From positions 54,694,482 to 54,758,481 of the forward strand of contig NC_092232.1 of assembly GCF_036320965.1 (NCBI RefSeq): 64,000 nt of DNA. The letters are read 5' to 3'. The translations under genes were made by a program, and so were the position numbers. How positions within the stretch are numbered: position 1 is the first letter of the stretch; each line of letters begins with the position of its first letter. The DNA is from Panulirus ornatus (taxonomy: Eukaryota > Arthropoda > Malacostraca > Decapoda > Palinuridae). Below, in pieces: positions 24,342-38,456 of this stretch. The notes beneath the pieces are model-generated. The model was not told where the DNA came from and made no database searches. It was given only the letters and a program-made list of their open reading frames with translations.

Positions 24342-27300
24342 CTGAAATGAAAATTTTTATAAAAAATTTAACAAATAACATTTACTTACTTTCTATTGTG
24401 AAATGGTATAAAACAGCATAGTGAATATTTTCAGTGGGTTAAAACTTTCAAAATGTACCCCTGCTCTAAAGCAGTACCATGGCAGTCCATGAAAGCCATA
24501 GAAGCAGTGAGGGGCTTTTTTTCCCTGAAGCTAACATGCTCATCTGACATACATTCTTGAACTCCACGCTACCCTTTAAAGACTAACTTTTCTATTTGAT
24601 CACATTCAAGTGCTTCCAACAGTTAATAACAATCTATCTTTCCTATTTCCCCCTTTTTAGGCATTTTCAGATTTCAAAGTGTAAGCATACAACAAAAGGT
24701 TTTTGTAGCTGGATCATTGTCCCAGGGACAGGGTAGAAAGAATGCTACCCTTACATCTCCTGTATGCCAAAGATGGCAACTACAAAGGACAGGAGCAAGA
24801 TGCTGGAAACTTTCCCTTTCTTGCTTTCAATTCTAAAAGAAGGAACGAAAGAAAAAGCCAAGTGAGGAACACTCATTCTCCTCAAAGTTTCAGTCTCGGG
24901 TGTCAGAAAGTGTGCGAAATGAACCAGGTAGAGAAGGGGGGGTGAAAGGTAGTATTTTTGGGAAGAGAAACCCTGACGTGAGTCTCAGTGAAATTATACT
25001 AAAGAGGGAAAAACATCATTTAGGAATGTTATAAGAGTAAAGTCTGGGACTAGTGTGAGGGTGAGAAGGATAAGCAAAAGCATATATGCAAAAGTATTTA
25101 AGTGGGTAAATGTGTTTATAATTCTGAAGACAATGAGAAGAGTGAAGAGGGTAGATAGAATAAAGAATGACTGGGTAAGAGTGAAGAGTGATAGCATGGA
25201 GTACTTTTTTTAGAGAGAGAAACAGCTAAACAGGGTGTGCTGAAATGGTTGGGACACCAGTGGAGGGAAAAAGATGGGAACTAAGGAAAAGATGAAAGGA
25301 TGGAGTGAAAGACGCTTTGAGTTATCTGGTCCTAAATATGCAGGAAACTGTAAAGCATGCATAGTATAGTGAATTAGAACAATATGGTATGCATGGGCCA
25401 ATGAGTTGTCAACCGGCTGAACCAAAGGAAACAGAATGGTCAAGGGAAATTATGGAAAGAGCCATAACACAGCTCTTTTTCAGTGCATAATATACGAAAG
25501 CTCAAGTGAATGGAAGAAACAGAGGCCATTCTTCATTTATTCCTAATGCTACCTCAATTACATAGAAAACAGCAAGCAGGTATAAAGAAAACAATGCCAG
25601 TGAGCTAGATCTTACGCTGTCTTCATTATTAATGTGGGTAGTTCATGAAGACTTCAGCATATTTTCTGAACAGTGATGCCAGGTTTTAAACACCTTCATA
25701 TGGATGATGACCGAAGTATTTATGGAAAATTTTGAAAGTTCCCTTCCAAGTATGAGAGAAAAATCATGCTTCTAGCAAGAATAAAACCCATGATACATTG
25801 GATCTACTGCACTGCAAAACAATAGACAGGAGCATTAAGCAAGAACATCAGGTAGAAGCAGGAATATCAGGTAGAAGTACTAGGTTGAAACATAGGCAGG
25901 GACACTAGGTAAGAGCCTCTGAAAACACCACTCTACAACTGAAATCTGCCAGTGGCCTGATAAGGGTGAGGCACTTAAGGCTAAGAAGGGGTACTGGAAT
26001 TCACCAGTTATGGAGAGGGAATTCCTGAGGGGAATGTGCGTCAGAGATAAATACAGAAAATGAATCTAAAATAATTTCTTACCTTCTCCTTCACCTTGCT
26101 TCTCAGTTTCTTCCTCATCTGATTCAAAGGTGTTATCAGGGATGTCATACAAACGGATCATTGCCTGCAAATGAAAATGCATCACATTATCTGTGGGCAT
26201 GCAATAAGATCAGTCTACAATACGTAACACAAAAGAATAATGACACTGCAAATACTAAACAGCCTTGCTGGGGGTGTCACCCAAGATGAAAATAATAAAT
26301 GCAAATAATAGCCTTGGTAAGGATGTCACCAAGGATACAAGGATGAATGAGGATAACAATCTTGTCGAGAGTGTCATCTGAGATACAATGATAAATAAAA
26401 TGACAAGGGTCTCACTAGCCACAGGGTAGAAGCAGATAACAACTTGATGAAGGTGTCAAGACAGATACAAGGTTAAGAGCATACACTGGCCTTCATTAAG
26501 GGAGTCACTAGGGACAAAGGAACTGAGATAATAGCATTGACAAGAGTGTCAACACTGATACAAGGATAAATGTTAACAAGAGCCTTGATAAAGGTGTCAT
26601 TAGAGTTAAAGAAATGAAAGCAAGTAACTACCTTGAAGGGCTCATGGATAAATCAGATCAGGAGTATATAAAACAAAGATAATACACCTCCATTCAAAGC
26701 ACAGTAATATAATAAATTCAGGCCATAATCAAAAATATTTGACACCACTAGAACTAATCTGCTTCAGTGTTAATATGAAAATAAGACTCTGAAGTTTTAC
26801 CTTGTTAGGATCCTTCATGATCAGATACTTTCCATCTGGCAACTTCATACACATATCAACAATGCAACGAAGGATACCCCATGCATTGTCCATACTAAGG
26901 TTGATTTGGTTGGCAAACTCCATTGGCCTAAACTGCTGAGTTCCCAAAATCATATGTTTTGTTGAGTCTCGGACATTCACACGAGACACGTAGCTGTGGA
27001 AATAAATAACGATTAGAATTTTTTTTTTTTTTTTTTTCATACTATTCGCCATTTCCCGCGATAGCGAGGTAGCGTTAAGAACAGAGGACTGGGCCTTTGA
27101 GGGAATACCCTCACCTGGCCCCCTTCTCTGTTCCTTCTTTTGGAAAATTAAAATAAAAAAAATGAGAGGGGAGGATTTCCAGACCCCAGCTCCCTTCCCT
27201 TTTAGTCGCCTTCTACGACACGCAGGGAATACATGGGAAATATTCTTTCTCCCCTATCCCCAGGGATTTTTTTTCTTTCTTTCACACTATTCGCCATCTC

Positions 27301-29404
27301 CCGCATTAGCGAGGTTGCGTTAAGAACAGAGGACTGGACCTTTGAGGGAATATCCTCACCTGGCCCCCTTCTCTGTCCCTTCTTTTGGAAAATTAAAAAA
27401 AATATAATATAATAGAAATATAATAGAAAAAATCAATCTGTGCTAATAGCACAAATGCACTTAAAAATTCATCTGGGAAATAAATGGCAACAATAACAGA
27501 GCCAGGAACCAATGAACTTTTTTATACCAAATGGCCTTTCCTACCTAAGTGAAAGAGCATCAGGAACAACCATACAATTACCTGATCTGCACAAATCCAC
27601 TCTCTTGGTGACATAAAATATAAAGAAACTAGCACCTTCAATCTAAAGCCAAGCCCCAGAGACTGCTCTATGGTTTACCTTGACTCTCATCCTCAGCTTC
27701 AGCTATAATAATAATTCAATTTATTCAAACCAATACATGCCTCTCACCCTCCTGAATATTCGGGCCCTAATACACCAATATCTCTTTTATGCATTGTAAC
27801 CAACATGGCATGGGCAAAATGCACAAGTGAAAGAAAAAAAAGCTGGCATTTCTGAACCTGACTCTTAAAGGAAGAAAGGTCATGTCAATCAGGAAAGATG
27901 AAAGGGAGGAGAATGCCATTGCTTAACTGTTGAGAGAAGGATTAGGTATCACAGCGGACAATCCTCGAGAGGCTAGTCTTCACAGAAATTGTGGGAATCA
28001 GCAACCAAACATGTGCCTCAGGTTCAAGTCTTGGAGGCAAGGACACATGCACATAATTCACAAGAAAAGTGGCTAAAATAATACCTGTACAATAAAAAGA
28101 GAGCATTAACACCAAGTTATATGGAAGGGGAAGGTTAAAGAGAGATACCTGGAGAAGGCATATGATAGAGTTGATAGAGATGCTCTGTGGAAGGTATTAA
28201 GAATATATGGTGTGGGAGGCAAGTTGTTAGAAGCAGTGAAAAGTTATTATCGAGGATGTAAGGCATGTGTACGTGTAGGAAGAGAGGAAGGTGATTGGTT
28301 CTCAGTGAATGTAGGTTTGCGGCAGGGGTGTGTGATGTCTCCATGGTTGTTTAATTTGTTTATGGATGGGGTTGTTAGGGAGGTGAATGCAAGAGTTTTG
28401 GAAAGAGGGGCAAGGATGAAGTCTGTTGGGGATGAGAGAGCTTGGGAAGTGAGTCAGTTGTTGTTCGCTGATGATACAGCGCTGGTGGCTGATTCATGTG
28501 AGAAACTGCAGAAGCTGGTGACTGAGTTTGGTAAAGTGTGTGAAAGAAGAAAGTTAAGAGTAAATGTGAATAAGAGCAAGGTTATTAGGTACAGTAGGGT
28601 TGAGGGTCAAGTCAATTGGGAGGTGAGTTTGAATGGAGAAAAACTGGAGGAAGTGAAGTGTTTTAGATATCTGGGAGTGAATCTGGCAGCGGATGGAAAG
28701 AAGGAAGCGGAAGTGGATCATAGGGTGGGGGAGGGGGCGAAATTTCTGGGAGCCTTGAAGAATGTGTGGAAGTCGAGAACATTATCTCGGAAAGCAAAAA
28801 TGGGTATGTTTGAAGGAATAGTGGTTCCAACAATGTTGTATGGTTGCGAGGCGTGGACTATGGATAGAGTTGTGCGCAGGAGGATGGATGTGCTGGAAAT
28901 GAGATGTTTGAGGACAATGTGTGGTGTGAGGTGGTTTGATCGAGTAAGTTACGTAAGGGTAAGAGAGATGTGTGGAAATAAAAAGAGCGTGGTTGAGAGA
29001 GCAGAAGAGGGTGTTTTGAAATGGTTTGGTCACATGGAAAGAATGAATGAGGAAAGATTGACCAAGAGGATATATGTGTCGGAGGTGGAGGGAACGAGGA
29101 GAAGAGGGAGACCAAATTGGAGGTGGAAAGATGGAGTGAAAAAGATTTTGTGTGATCGGGGCCTGAACATGCAGGAGGGTGAAAGGAGGGCAAGGAATAG
29201 AGTGAATTGGAGCGATGTGGTATACCGGGGTTGACGTGCTGTCAGTGGACTGAATCAAGGCATGTGAAGCGTCTGGGGTAAACCATGGAAAGCTGTGTAG
29301 GTATGTATATTTGCGTGTGTGGACGTATGTATATACATGTGTATGAGGGTGGGTTGGGCCATTTCTTTCGTCTGTTTCCTTGCGCTACCTCGCAAACACG
29401 GGAG

Positions 29405-29452
<48 letters not shown>

Positions 29453-32400
29453 GAGAATTAAATATCAACAAGGAAGGCTTTGGATTTCACTCTGGGTAAT
29501 TCTGGGTAATACAGATGAAGGTGCTATCCAACATGTGTGAGCAGTAATCCATACTTGGGAAAATAAATTCCCTGTATACAGGAAACAGCTGTGCACAAGA
29601 AAAGTAAATCATGGCACACATACAACATTCCTAAATTTTGGGAAGCAGACTCTACATGCTTAAATCATGGTGTTTTGAAATTGTTCAAAGTGAAGCAATT
29701 GACTCTTCGACAGAGATATAAAGAGAAACTGCATTTCAGTACTTTTAAATCTAATAAGGTTATTGCTTCCACACTCTGAAATGCTATAAAGGTCCAAGAA
29801 TGAGAGAGGAAATGAGTTCAGTAAGAGAAAGAGGATGAGTATCAAACAAGAGGAAAGGGAAAGCAAGATGAAGTAAATAAAATCCGGTCATCATCATAAG
29901 GGTGAATACAGATAGCAGAAGAGTGAAGATCATTTATTGAGAGAAAAAAGACATTAGATAACTTAAAAGTACCCTGAGGAACACCATTCTTTATAGGATA
30001 TGAAGCAGAAGTCACTCTATGAATGATTAATACAATGGAATGGCTAGAAAGGAAACTGCGCATTATGAAATACTGAGAAGCAGAAAAACTAAAGTTGGGG
30101 GTTTAGAAAGCCAAGACTTAAGTCATACTGTCAAATGCTTTGGAGATGTCAAGGGATACAACAAGTGTTGCCAAAGTCCCGAGATAGAAGGACCAAGGGT
30201 GTCAAATAAGAGGGATCACCTAGACCTAGCATTGTGAAAGAAAATAGGATTCTAAATGTCTGAGAAAGAGAGAGTTGAGAAGAGTTCACAAACACACACA
30301 CATAAACAATAAAAAAAATCATACCTAGGTGTGCACCTTTGGGTTCCCTTTGGTATGCATACAAAGTTTCATGTTTCTAACAGTCATCTAACAAAAACAC
30401 ACACAGACACATAAAAACCAAATTAAAAAATTATACCCTCGAGCACGTCTTATGGTTCTGTGAATAGGCCTACCAAATTCCACATTTATATCTTTCACTG
30501 TCATACAGCTATGGTAATAACACACACACTTAGATACTAAATCTAAAAATTTGTACCCAGCGGTACATCATAAGTATGTCAGCAAAAGTTTCAAGTATCT
30601 TGGAGTCATTGTCATGCAGTGAAGATGCTGACAAATGCACACCGAGACAGAAATCAAATTCAAACAAAAATAAACCCAGGCGTTACCTCAGTATACACAC
30701 AAATCTAAAGTTTTTAACTGTATGACGATCACACCAGACTGGAAAGATCATGCCCAAATGCACACCCTTTGGGTTCCCTTAGTGTGGATACAAGGTTTCA
30801 AGTTTTTGGGTTTCATCATGGAGCTTTGGTGCCACAACACAACAGTGCACCATCAAAATTCCTGAACCATCAACCTCAGCCTCAAAAGTTGAAACATACA
30901 ACCATTAATGCTTGTTTTGATATCCTTTGCATTACCACCAAATGCTACAGCCTAAATCTCTTCCAGGCACTATGTGGAGATGTTGAGGAGATCTATCATA
31001 ATAGATCCGTGTCCTCAAGCAAAGTTTTTTAGACCGACAATTTTACATGATATATTTTTTTTTTTTTTTTTTTTATACTAATCGCCATTTCCCGCATTAG
31101 CGAGGTAGCATTAAGAACAGAGGATGAGGACTGGGCCTTTGAGGGAACATTCTCACCCGGCCCCCCTCTCCGCTTCCTCTTTTGGAAAAAAAAAAAAAAT
31201 GAGGGGAGGATTTCCAGCCTCCCGCTCCCTTCCCTTTTAGTCGCCTTCTACGACACGCAGGGAATACGTGGGAAGTATTCTTTCTCCCCTATCCCCTATC
31301 AAAGATAAAAACCCTTAGTAATTGTATTTGTTTAAGACAAAACACTTCCAAAAATACCTTACATCTCACTCAAAAATTATTTCTGATGACCACAAAAGGA
31401 TCTTGACATATACATATAACTTACCCAAACTTAATCTGATCTGATCCAGCTAATATAGCCTGAACAGTCCATTTGGCAAGTTTGCATGCATTATTCTTGA
31501 GTTCATTAGCCAATACAGCACCACGCTGGGTATCGAGCTTTTGACGCCAATCCACGCCACCAGAGTACTTAGAATCCCACTCATTCAGGGCCTAAAAGTA
31601 AAAAGATAGGTTACTGTATTCACAAATCCCGTCAACACAGGCATGCATTAATAAATTTCATTATTTCAGAAAGTAAGGTTAAATGATAAATATCTGAAAA
31701 CAAGAAAAAAGGAAAAAACTAGTGAACAGTACACACCTTAATGTTAATGAACTGGATTTCATTGTTGGGTGCAGCTTGTACAGAATCATGCTCTGTGCGG
31801 GCCACTAAGTTTACATCGTTGCCTAAACACCACTTACGATACCGATATCCAACAGGAGCCACTTCATCCTCTTCATCCTCATCTAGGAAAGGATTCTCGT
31901 TTTCGAACTTGTACCGGTTTCCATCCTGTAATAAATCATAATTAAGTATTCTGTTCTTTATGTCAATGTTTAAATTCAAATAAATGAAGGTAATCCAAAA
32001 CATTATAAAACTACTTTATTTATTTATTTATTTATTTTGCTTTGTTGCTGTCTCCTGCATTTGCGAGGTAAGGCAAGGAAACAGACGAAAGAAATGGCCC
32101 AACCCAACCCCATACACAATGTATACACACACACGTCCACACACACAAATATACATACCTATACATCTCAATGTACACATATATATACATACACAGACAC
32201 AAACATATATACCAATGCACACAATTCACACTGTCTGCCCCCATTCACTCGAATCGCCACCTCGCCACACATGGAATACCTTCCCCCTTCCCCCTCATGT
32301 GTGCGAGGTAGCACTAGGAAAAGGCAACAAAGGCCCCATTCATTCACAATCAGTCTCTAGCTGCCACGCAATAATGCCCGAAACCACAGCTCCCTTTCCA

Positions 32401-35400
32401 CATCCAGGCCCCACACAACTTTCCATGGTTTACCCCAGACGCTTCACATGCCCTGATTCAATCCACTGACAGCACGTCAACCCCGGTATACCACATCGAT
32501 CCAATTCACTCTATTCCTTGCCCTCCTTTCACCCTCCTGCATGTTCAGGCCCTGATCACTCAAAATCTTTTTCACTCCATCTTTCCACCTCCAATTTGGT
32601 CTCCCACTTCTCCTTGTTCCCTCCACCTCCGACACATATATCCTTTTGGTCAATCTTTCCTCACTCATTCTCTCAATGTGCCCAAACCATTTCAAAACAC
32701 CCTCTTCTGCTCTCTCAACCATGCTCTTTTTATTTCCACACATCTCTCTTACCCTTACATTACTTACTCGATCAAACCACCTCACACCACACATTGTCCT
32801 CAAACATCTCATTTCCAGCACATCCATCCTCCTGCGCACAACTCTATCCATAGCCCACGCCTCGCAACCATACAACATTGTTGGAACCACTATTCCTTCA
32901 AACATACCCATTTTTGCTTTCCGAGATAATGTTCTCGACTTCCACACATTCTTCAAGGCTCCCAGGATTTTCGCCCCCTCCCCCAGCCTATGATTCACTT
33001 CCGCTTCCATGGTTCCATCCGCTGCCAGATCCACTCCCAGATATCTAAAACACTTTACTTCCTCCAGTTTTTCTCCATTCAAACTTACCTCCCAATTGAC
33101 TTGACCCTCAACCCTACTGTACCTAATAACCTTGCTCTTATTCATATTTACTCTTAACTTTCTTCTTTCACACACTTTACCAAACTCAGTCACCAGCTTC
33201 TGCAGTTTCTCACATGTATCAGCCACCAGCACTGTATCATCAGCGAACAACAACTGACTCACTTCCCAAGCTCTCTCATCCACAACAGACTTCATACTTG
33301 CCCCTCTTTCCAAAACTCTTGCATTCACCTCCCTAACAACCCCATCCATAAACAAATTAAACAACCATGGAGACATCACACACCCCTGCCGCAAACCTAC
33401 ATTCACTGAGAACCAATCACTTTCCTCTCTTCCTACATGTAAACATGCCTTACATCCTCGATAAAAACTTTTCACTGCTTCTAACAACTTGCCTCCCACA
33501 CCATATATTCTTAATACCTTCCACAGAGCATCTCTATCAACTCTATCATATGCCTTCTCCAGATCCATAAATGCTACATACAAATCCATTTGCTTTTCTA
33601 AGTATTTCTCACATACATTCTTCAAAGCAAACACCTGATCCACACATCCTCTACCACTTCTGAAACCACACTGCTCTTCCCCAATCTGATGCTCTGTACA
33701 TGCCTTCACCCTCTCAATCAATACCCTCCCATATAATTTACCAGGAATACTCAACAAACTTATACCTCTGTAATTTGAGCACTCACTCTTATCCCCTTTG
33801 CCTTTGTACAATGGCACTATGCACGCATTCCGCCAATCCTCAGGCACCTCACCATGAGTCATACATACATTAAATAACCTTACCAACCAGTCAACAATAC
33901 AGTCACCCCCTTTTTTAATAAATTCCACTGCAATACCATCCAAATAAAACTACTTATGAAACTTTAATCATACAACAGTTTTCACAACTTAGTACATGCC
34001 ACCTAATACCTAGAAAAAATTCAATACTAACATACATGATAGCTAAAGGTTTAAATCACACTACTTTCTATTATCATGATATCCATCAACAAAATTTCAG
34101 TATGACTACTACTGGAAAAAGAAGCAGGTTTTGGGGATGGAATCTTTAACCCTTAAACTGCTATAAACATCAACAAGTGATACATGGTTCAGTATCATCA
34201 TCATCAACTGATGATGTATGGTTCCATATTACTGTCAACTTACAATTTAAGAGCTCCCGGTCTCATTCGAATTTCCACCTACTGTTTGTTATATATCTAT
34301 CTATATCTTTGACACCAGGTCCCTCTGGGTACTCCATCACATGGTGGCCACAGCGAGTCTTTCCATAACTGGTGAACTCTAGTACTGGTCCTTAATCTTT
34401 AGTGTCTCACCCTTAACAGAACACTGGTAAAGGCAAACTCTAGTGCAGTGTTTTCACAATCTCCTACTCAATATTCCTAACAAGTACTTCTATCCAATAT
34501 GTCTACCTAATATTCTTGCTGTTGGAGGTTTGCATGTTATATGAAAGTGCTCGTTCATATGCACTATATTGGGCCTTTCTTCATCTGTTTTCCATGCGCT
34601 ACCTTGCTGACACAGGAAGCAGTGATTGGGTATAATAATGAAAAAAAAATACTATACTATACTGAATCGCTGTTTACCTCTTCACCGAGGTAGCGCAAAG
34701 AAACGGACAAGGAACGGCCCAACCATTCATTCATACACACACACACACACACATATATATATATTGGAATACCACATCATTCCAATTCACTCTATTCCTT
34801 GCACACCTTTCTCCCTCCTGTATGTTCAGGCCCCCATCACTCAGACTGCCAGCTCACTTCAGCATGGTCCACTAACCCAACAACATCAAAATAAAGAAAA
34901 GTATCCTACATTTTTTAGGGTTTGCTGATTCTCTGATATACACATGCCCTGTACAGAAAAAATATTTGATTCTTTCTGAACACAGGAGAGAGTCCCTTAT
35001 GATCAACTGCAAAATATAAGGGTTAAATAACATATTCTTCCATATCCATACACTTTGAAAGGCAAAGCTGCTCAAACAACTGCATGTGGGAACTGCAATC
35101 TTGTATTATACTGAATATTTATCATACAATTTCTTTGATTTTTGTAAGCTGTATGCAATACCCATGCCTTCAGTCATTTTATTCCATTCATCCACCACTC
35201 TTACAATCATTTAACAAGTTTCTTGCTTAATTTCATGTTCTGTACTCTATTGGGTCTATCCATACTTCTCTTGAAGAATTGATAAACTACATGGAAAAGG
35301 AAACAAAAACTATAAAATTCCTCAACCACATAATAACTTAAAATACTTAATTGTTGGAAACACAAATGTTCTGTTATAAAATATAAGCATGTTATCACAT

Positions 35401-38400
35401 GAAAGTTATTAATGAAAAAATGTATGCTGGGACTAAAACAATCTATAAACATCTTTTTCTACTACCAAAAGCACCCAAACCAACATATTTAGTAGGCCCT
35501 TTTTTGTACAGAAAAAGGTTATCACTCACATTCATTCATAACAATCAAGGACCAATTTCCATGAACATTCCCGATTTACCCAAGGCCTTCCTAAAGGCTC
35601 CCACAGTTCAAGGCAACACTACTTCCAGTAGCAGGAAATGCAGACTCTTTTAGAAAGAGAAGTTTAATGATCAGACTGTACTCCAAATGCCATAGGTGCC
35701 TTTTCACTTGTAGTGTTACTTTACGTAGGAGGAGTCCAATAACATCAATCACTTCATTTTTTTTTTTTTTTTTTTTTTGCTTTGTCGCTGTCTCCTGCAT
35801 TTACGAGGTAGCGCAAGGAAACAGACGAAAGAAATGGCCCAACCCACCCCCATACACATGTATATACATACGTCCACACACGCAAAATATACATACCTAC
35901 ACAGCTTTCCATGGTTTACCCCAGACGCTTCACATGCCTTGATTCAATCCACTGACAGCACGTCATACAAAGGGATAAACAACAGACGCAATATATATAT
36001 ATTGAAGAATGTGTGGGTCGAGAACATTATCTCGGAAAGCAAAAATGGGTATGTTTGAAGGAATATTGGTTCCAACAATGTTGTATGGTTGCGAGGCGTG
36101 GGCTATGGATAGAGTTGTGCGCAGGAGGGTGGATGTGCTGGAAATGAGATGTTTGAGGACAATGTGTGGTGTGAGGTGGTTTGATCGAGTAGGTAATGTA
36201 AGGGTACGAGAGATGTGTGGAAATAAAAAGAGCATGGTTGAGAGAGCAGAAGAGGGTGTTTTGAAATGGTTTGGGGACATGGAGAGAATGAGTGAGGAAA
36301 GATTGACCAAGAGGATATATGTGTCGGAGGTGGAGGGAACGAGGAGAAGTGGGAGACCAAATTGGAGGTGGAAAGATGGAGTGAAAAAGATTTTGAGTGA
36401 TCGAGGCCTGAACATGCAGGAGGGTGAAAGGTGGGCAAGGAATAGAGTGAATTGGATCGATGTGGTATACCGGGGTTGACGTGTTGTTAGTGGATTGAAT
36501 CAGGGCATGTGAAGCGTCTGGGGTAAACCATGGAAAGTTGTGTGAGACCTGGATGTGGAAAGGGAGCTGTGGTTTTGGGCATTATTGCATGACAGCTAGA
36601 GACTGAGTGTGAACGAATGGGGCCTTTGTTGTCTTTTCCTAGCGCTACCTCGCACACATGAGGGGGGGAGGGGGATTGTATTCCATGTGTGGCAAGGTGG
36701 CGAAGGGAATGAATAAAGGCAGAAAGTGTGAATTGTGTGCATGGGTATATATGTATGTGTCTGTGTGTGTATATATATGTGTACATTGAGATGTATAGGT
36801 ATGTATATTTGCGTGTGTGGACGTGTTTGTATATACATGTGTATGGGGGTGGGTTGGGCCATTTCTTTCATCTGTTTCCTTACGCTACCTCGCAAATGCG
36901 GGAGACAGCGACAAAGCAAAATAAATAAATATAAATAATATATATGAAAAATGGACACTCTCATAACATGTACTTAACAAGACAATTAGGATATAAAAGC
37001 ATTAACTGAACCATCAATGACTACTATAGACACTCAGAATTTTTTAGCAATAATGAAAGTTTCAGGAGATTTACGTTACTATCATACTCTCATACTTGCT
37101 ATATGACAAAGAGGGATTTATTTTCTTCAGTGAGATTTAAGTCATGTTATTATCATACTCTCATACTTGCTATACAACAAAGAGGGATTATTTTTTCTTA
37201 AGGCACACTGCCAAATTCAGTCAACAATTTAAGCATTACTGATTCCTTACTTCCTCCCTCTTTCTCTTTTAAAATGCTTATCCTACTTCCATTCTACTAG
37301 CCTGGGTTATGATGATGTCTTTATGATTTCTTTTCAAAATGTGCATTTGCCACATTCAAGATGAAAATCCTAAGTCCGTCTACAAGGCATTCTTGCACCA
37401 ATGATAGCTACTTCAGCTGTTTCTTACTGTGAAAATTTTTTTTGTTGTTGTCCACAACAGAAAATGTATGAAGCCATTTTTTTTACATCTTTTGAAATAT
37501 TGATTTCACAACATATTTTTCAAAATGTACAGAACCAAATAGTCTGCTTCAAGAGTCCACTTTTTAAAATCATTATACTTGAAAGCTATCTTCATAAATG
37601 GTGACAGGTCCTTCATCCTGATGAAGCATAAAATTGGCAGTCTAGTTCTCCATTGAGGCTGCCGTAATATTTGTAGCAGCCTCAATGAACAACTGGAACA
37701 CCAATTCTAACCACTGTGAAGATCACAGCTGTTGAAGTAAGGCCTCCAAATACATCTTCGCAACTTCTTTGGATTCAAATTCTAGCTTCATGGCTTACAT
37801 CCATTTGGTCATTAGTAGGCTGTTCACATGTTCATCAGAAGGACTTAGGATCTGTCATTCTGCTACATTTACATGCCAAAAATTCTCAGAGATAATTGCT
37901 GATACTACAACTGCCTCAAATTTCAAGAAAGGAAAACAGTCTTACATTTCCATATACTAATAAAAATTTCCAGAGCTAAGCTCTTCCTTCAGTGAGATAA
38001 CACAGCGTCCATGTCATTTCATAATATTCAGGTATTCTTAACCTTTCACCAAGGTTAAGGCTACCAGAGCAAGCTAGTGAATGACATTTTCCTAAATTCA
38101 CCTTTGACACAGAGGGCATTCATTCATGATTGTATGTGTGATTACTTGTATATTACAGGGAGAGAGTTGTACACTCTTGTTGCCCTCTCTTAGCCTTGTA
38201 TTTAAGTACCATTTTTACACTTATGTATATGTAAACAATCTCCCTGGGGATAGGGGAGAAAGAATACTTCCCACGTATTCCCTGCGTGTCGTAGAAGGCG
38301 ACTAAAAGGGGAGGGAGCGGGGGGCTGGAAATCCTCCCCTCTCTTTTTTTTTTTCCAAAAGAAGGAACAGAGAAGGGAGCCAGGTGAGGATATTCCCTCA

Positions 38401-38456
38401 AAGGCCCAGTCCTCTGTTCTTAATGCTACCTCGCTAATGCGGGAAATGGCGAATAG

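Noticed and set aside
32518..33570. Open frames on the strand opposite to the LINE coding strand, recurring in every copy (for example about 111 residues beginning [14 protein letters not shown])
   Set aside because: They recur only because the copies are near-identical and the LINE codon use avoids antisense stops. They have no domain and the real protein is clearly on the other strand.
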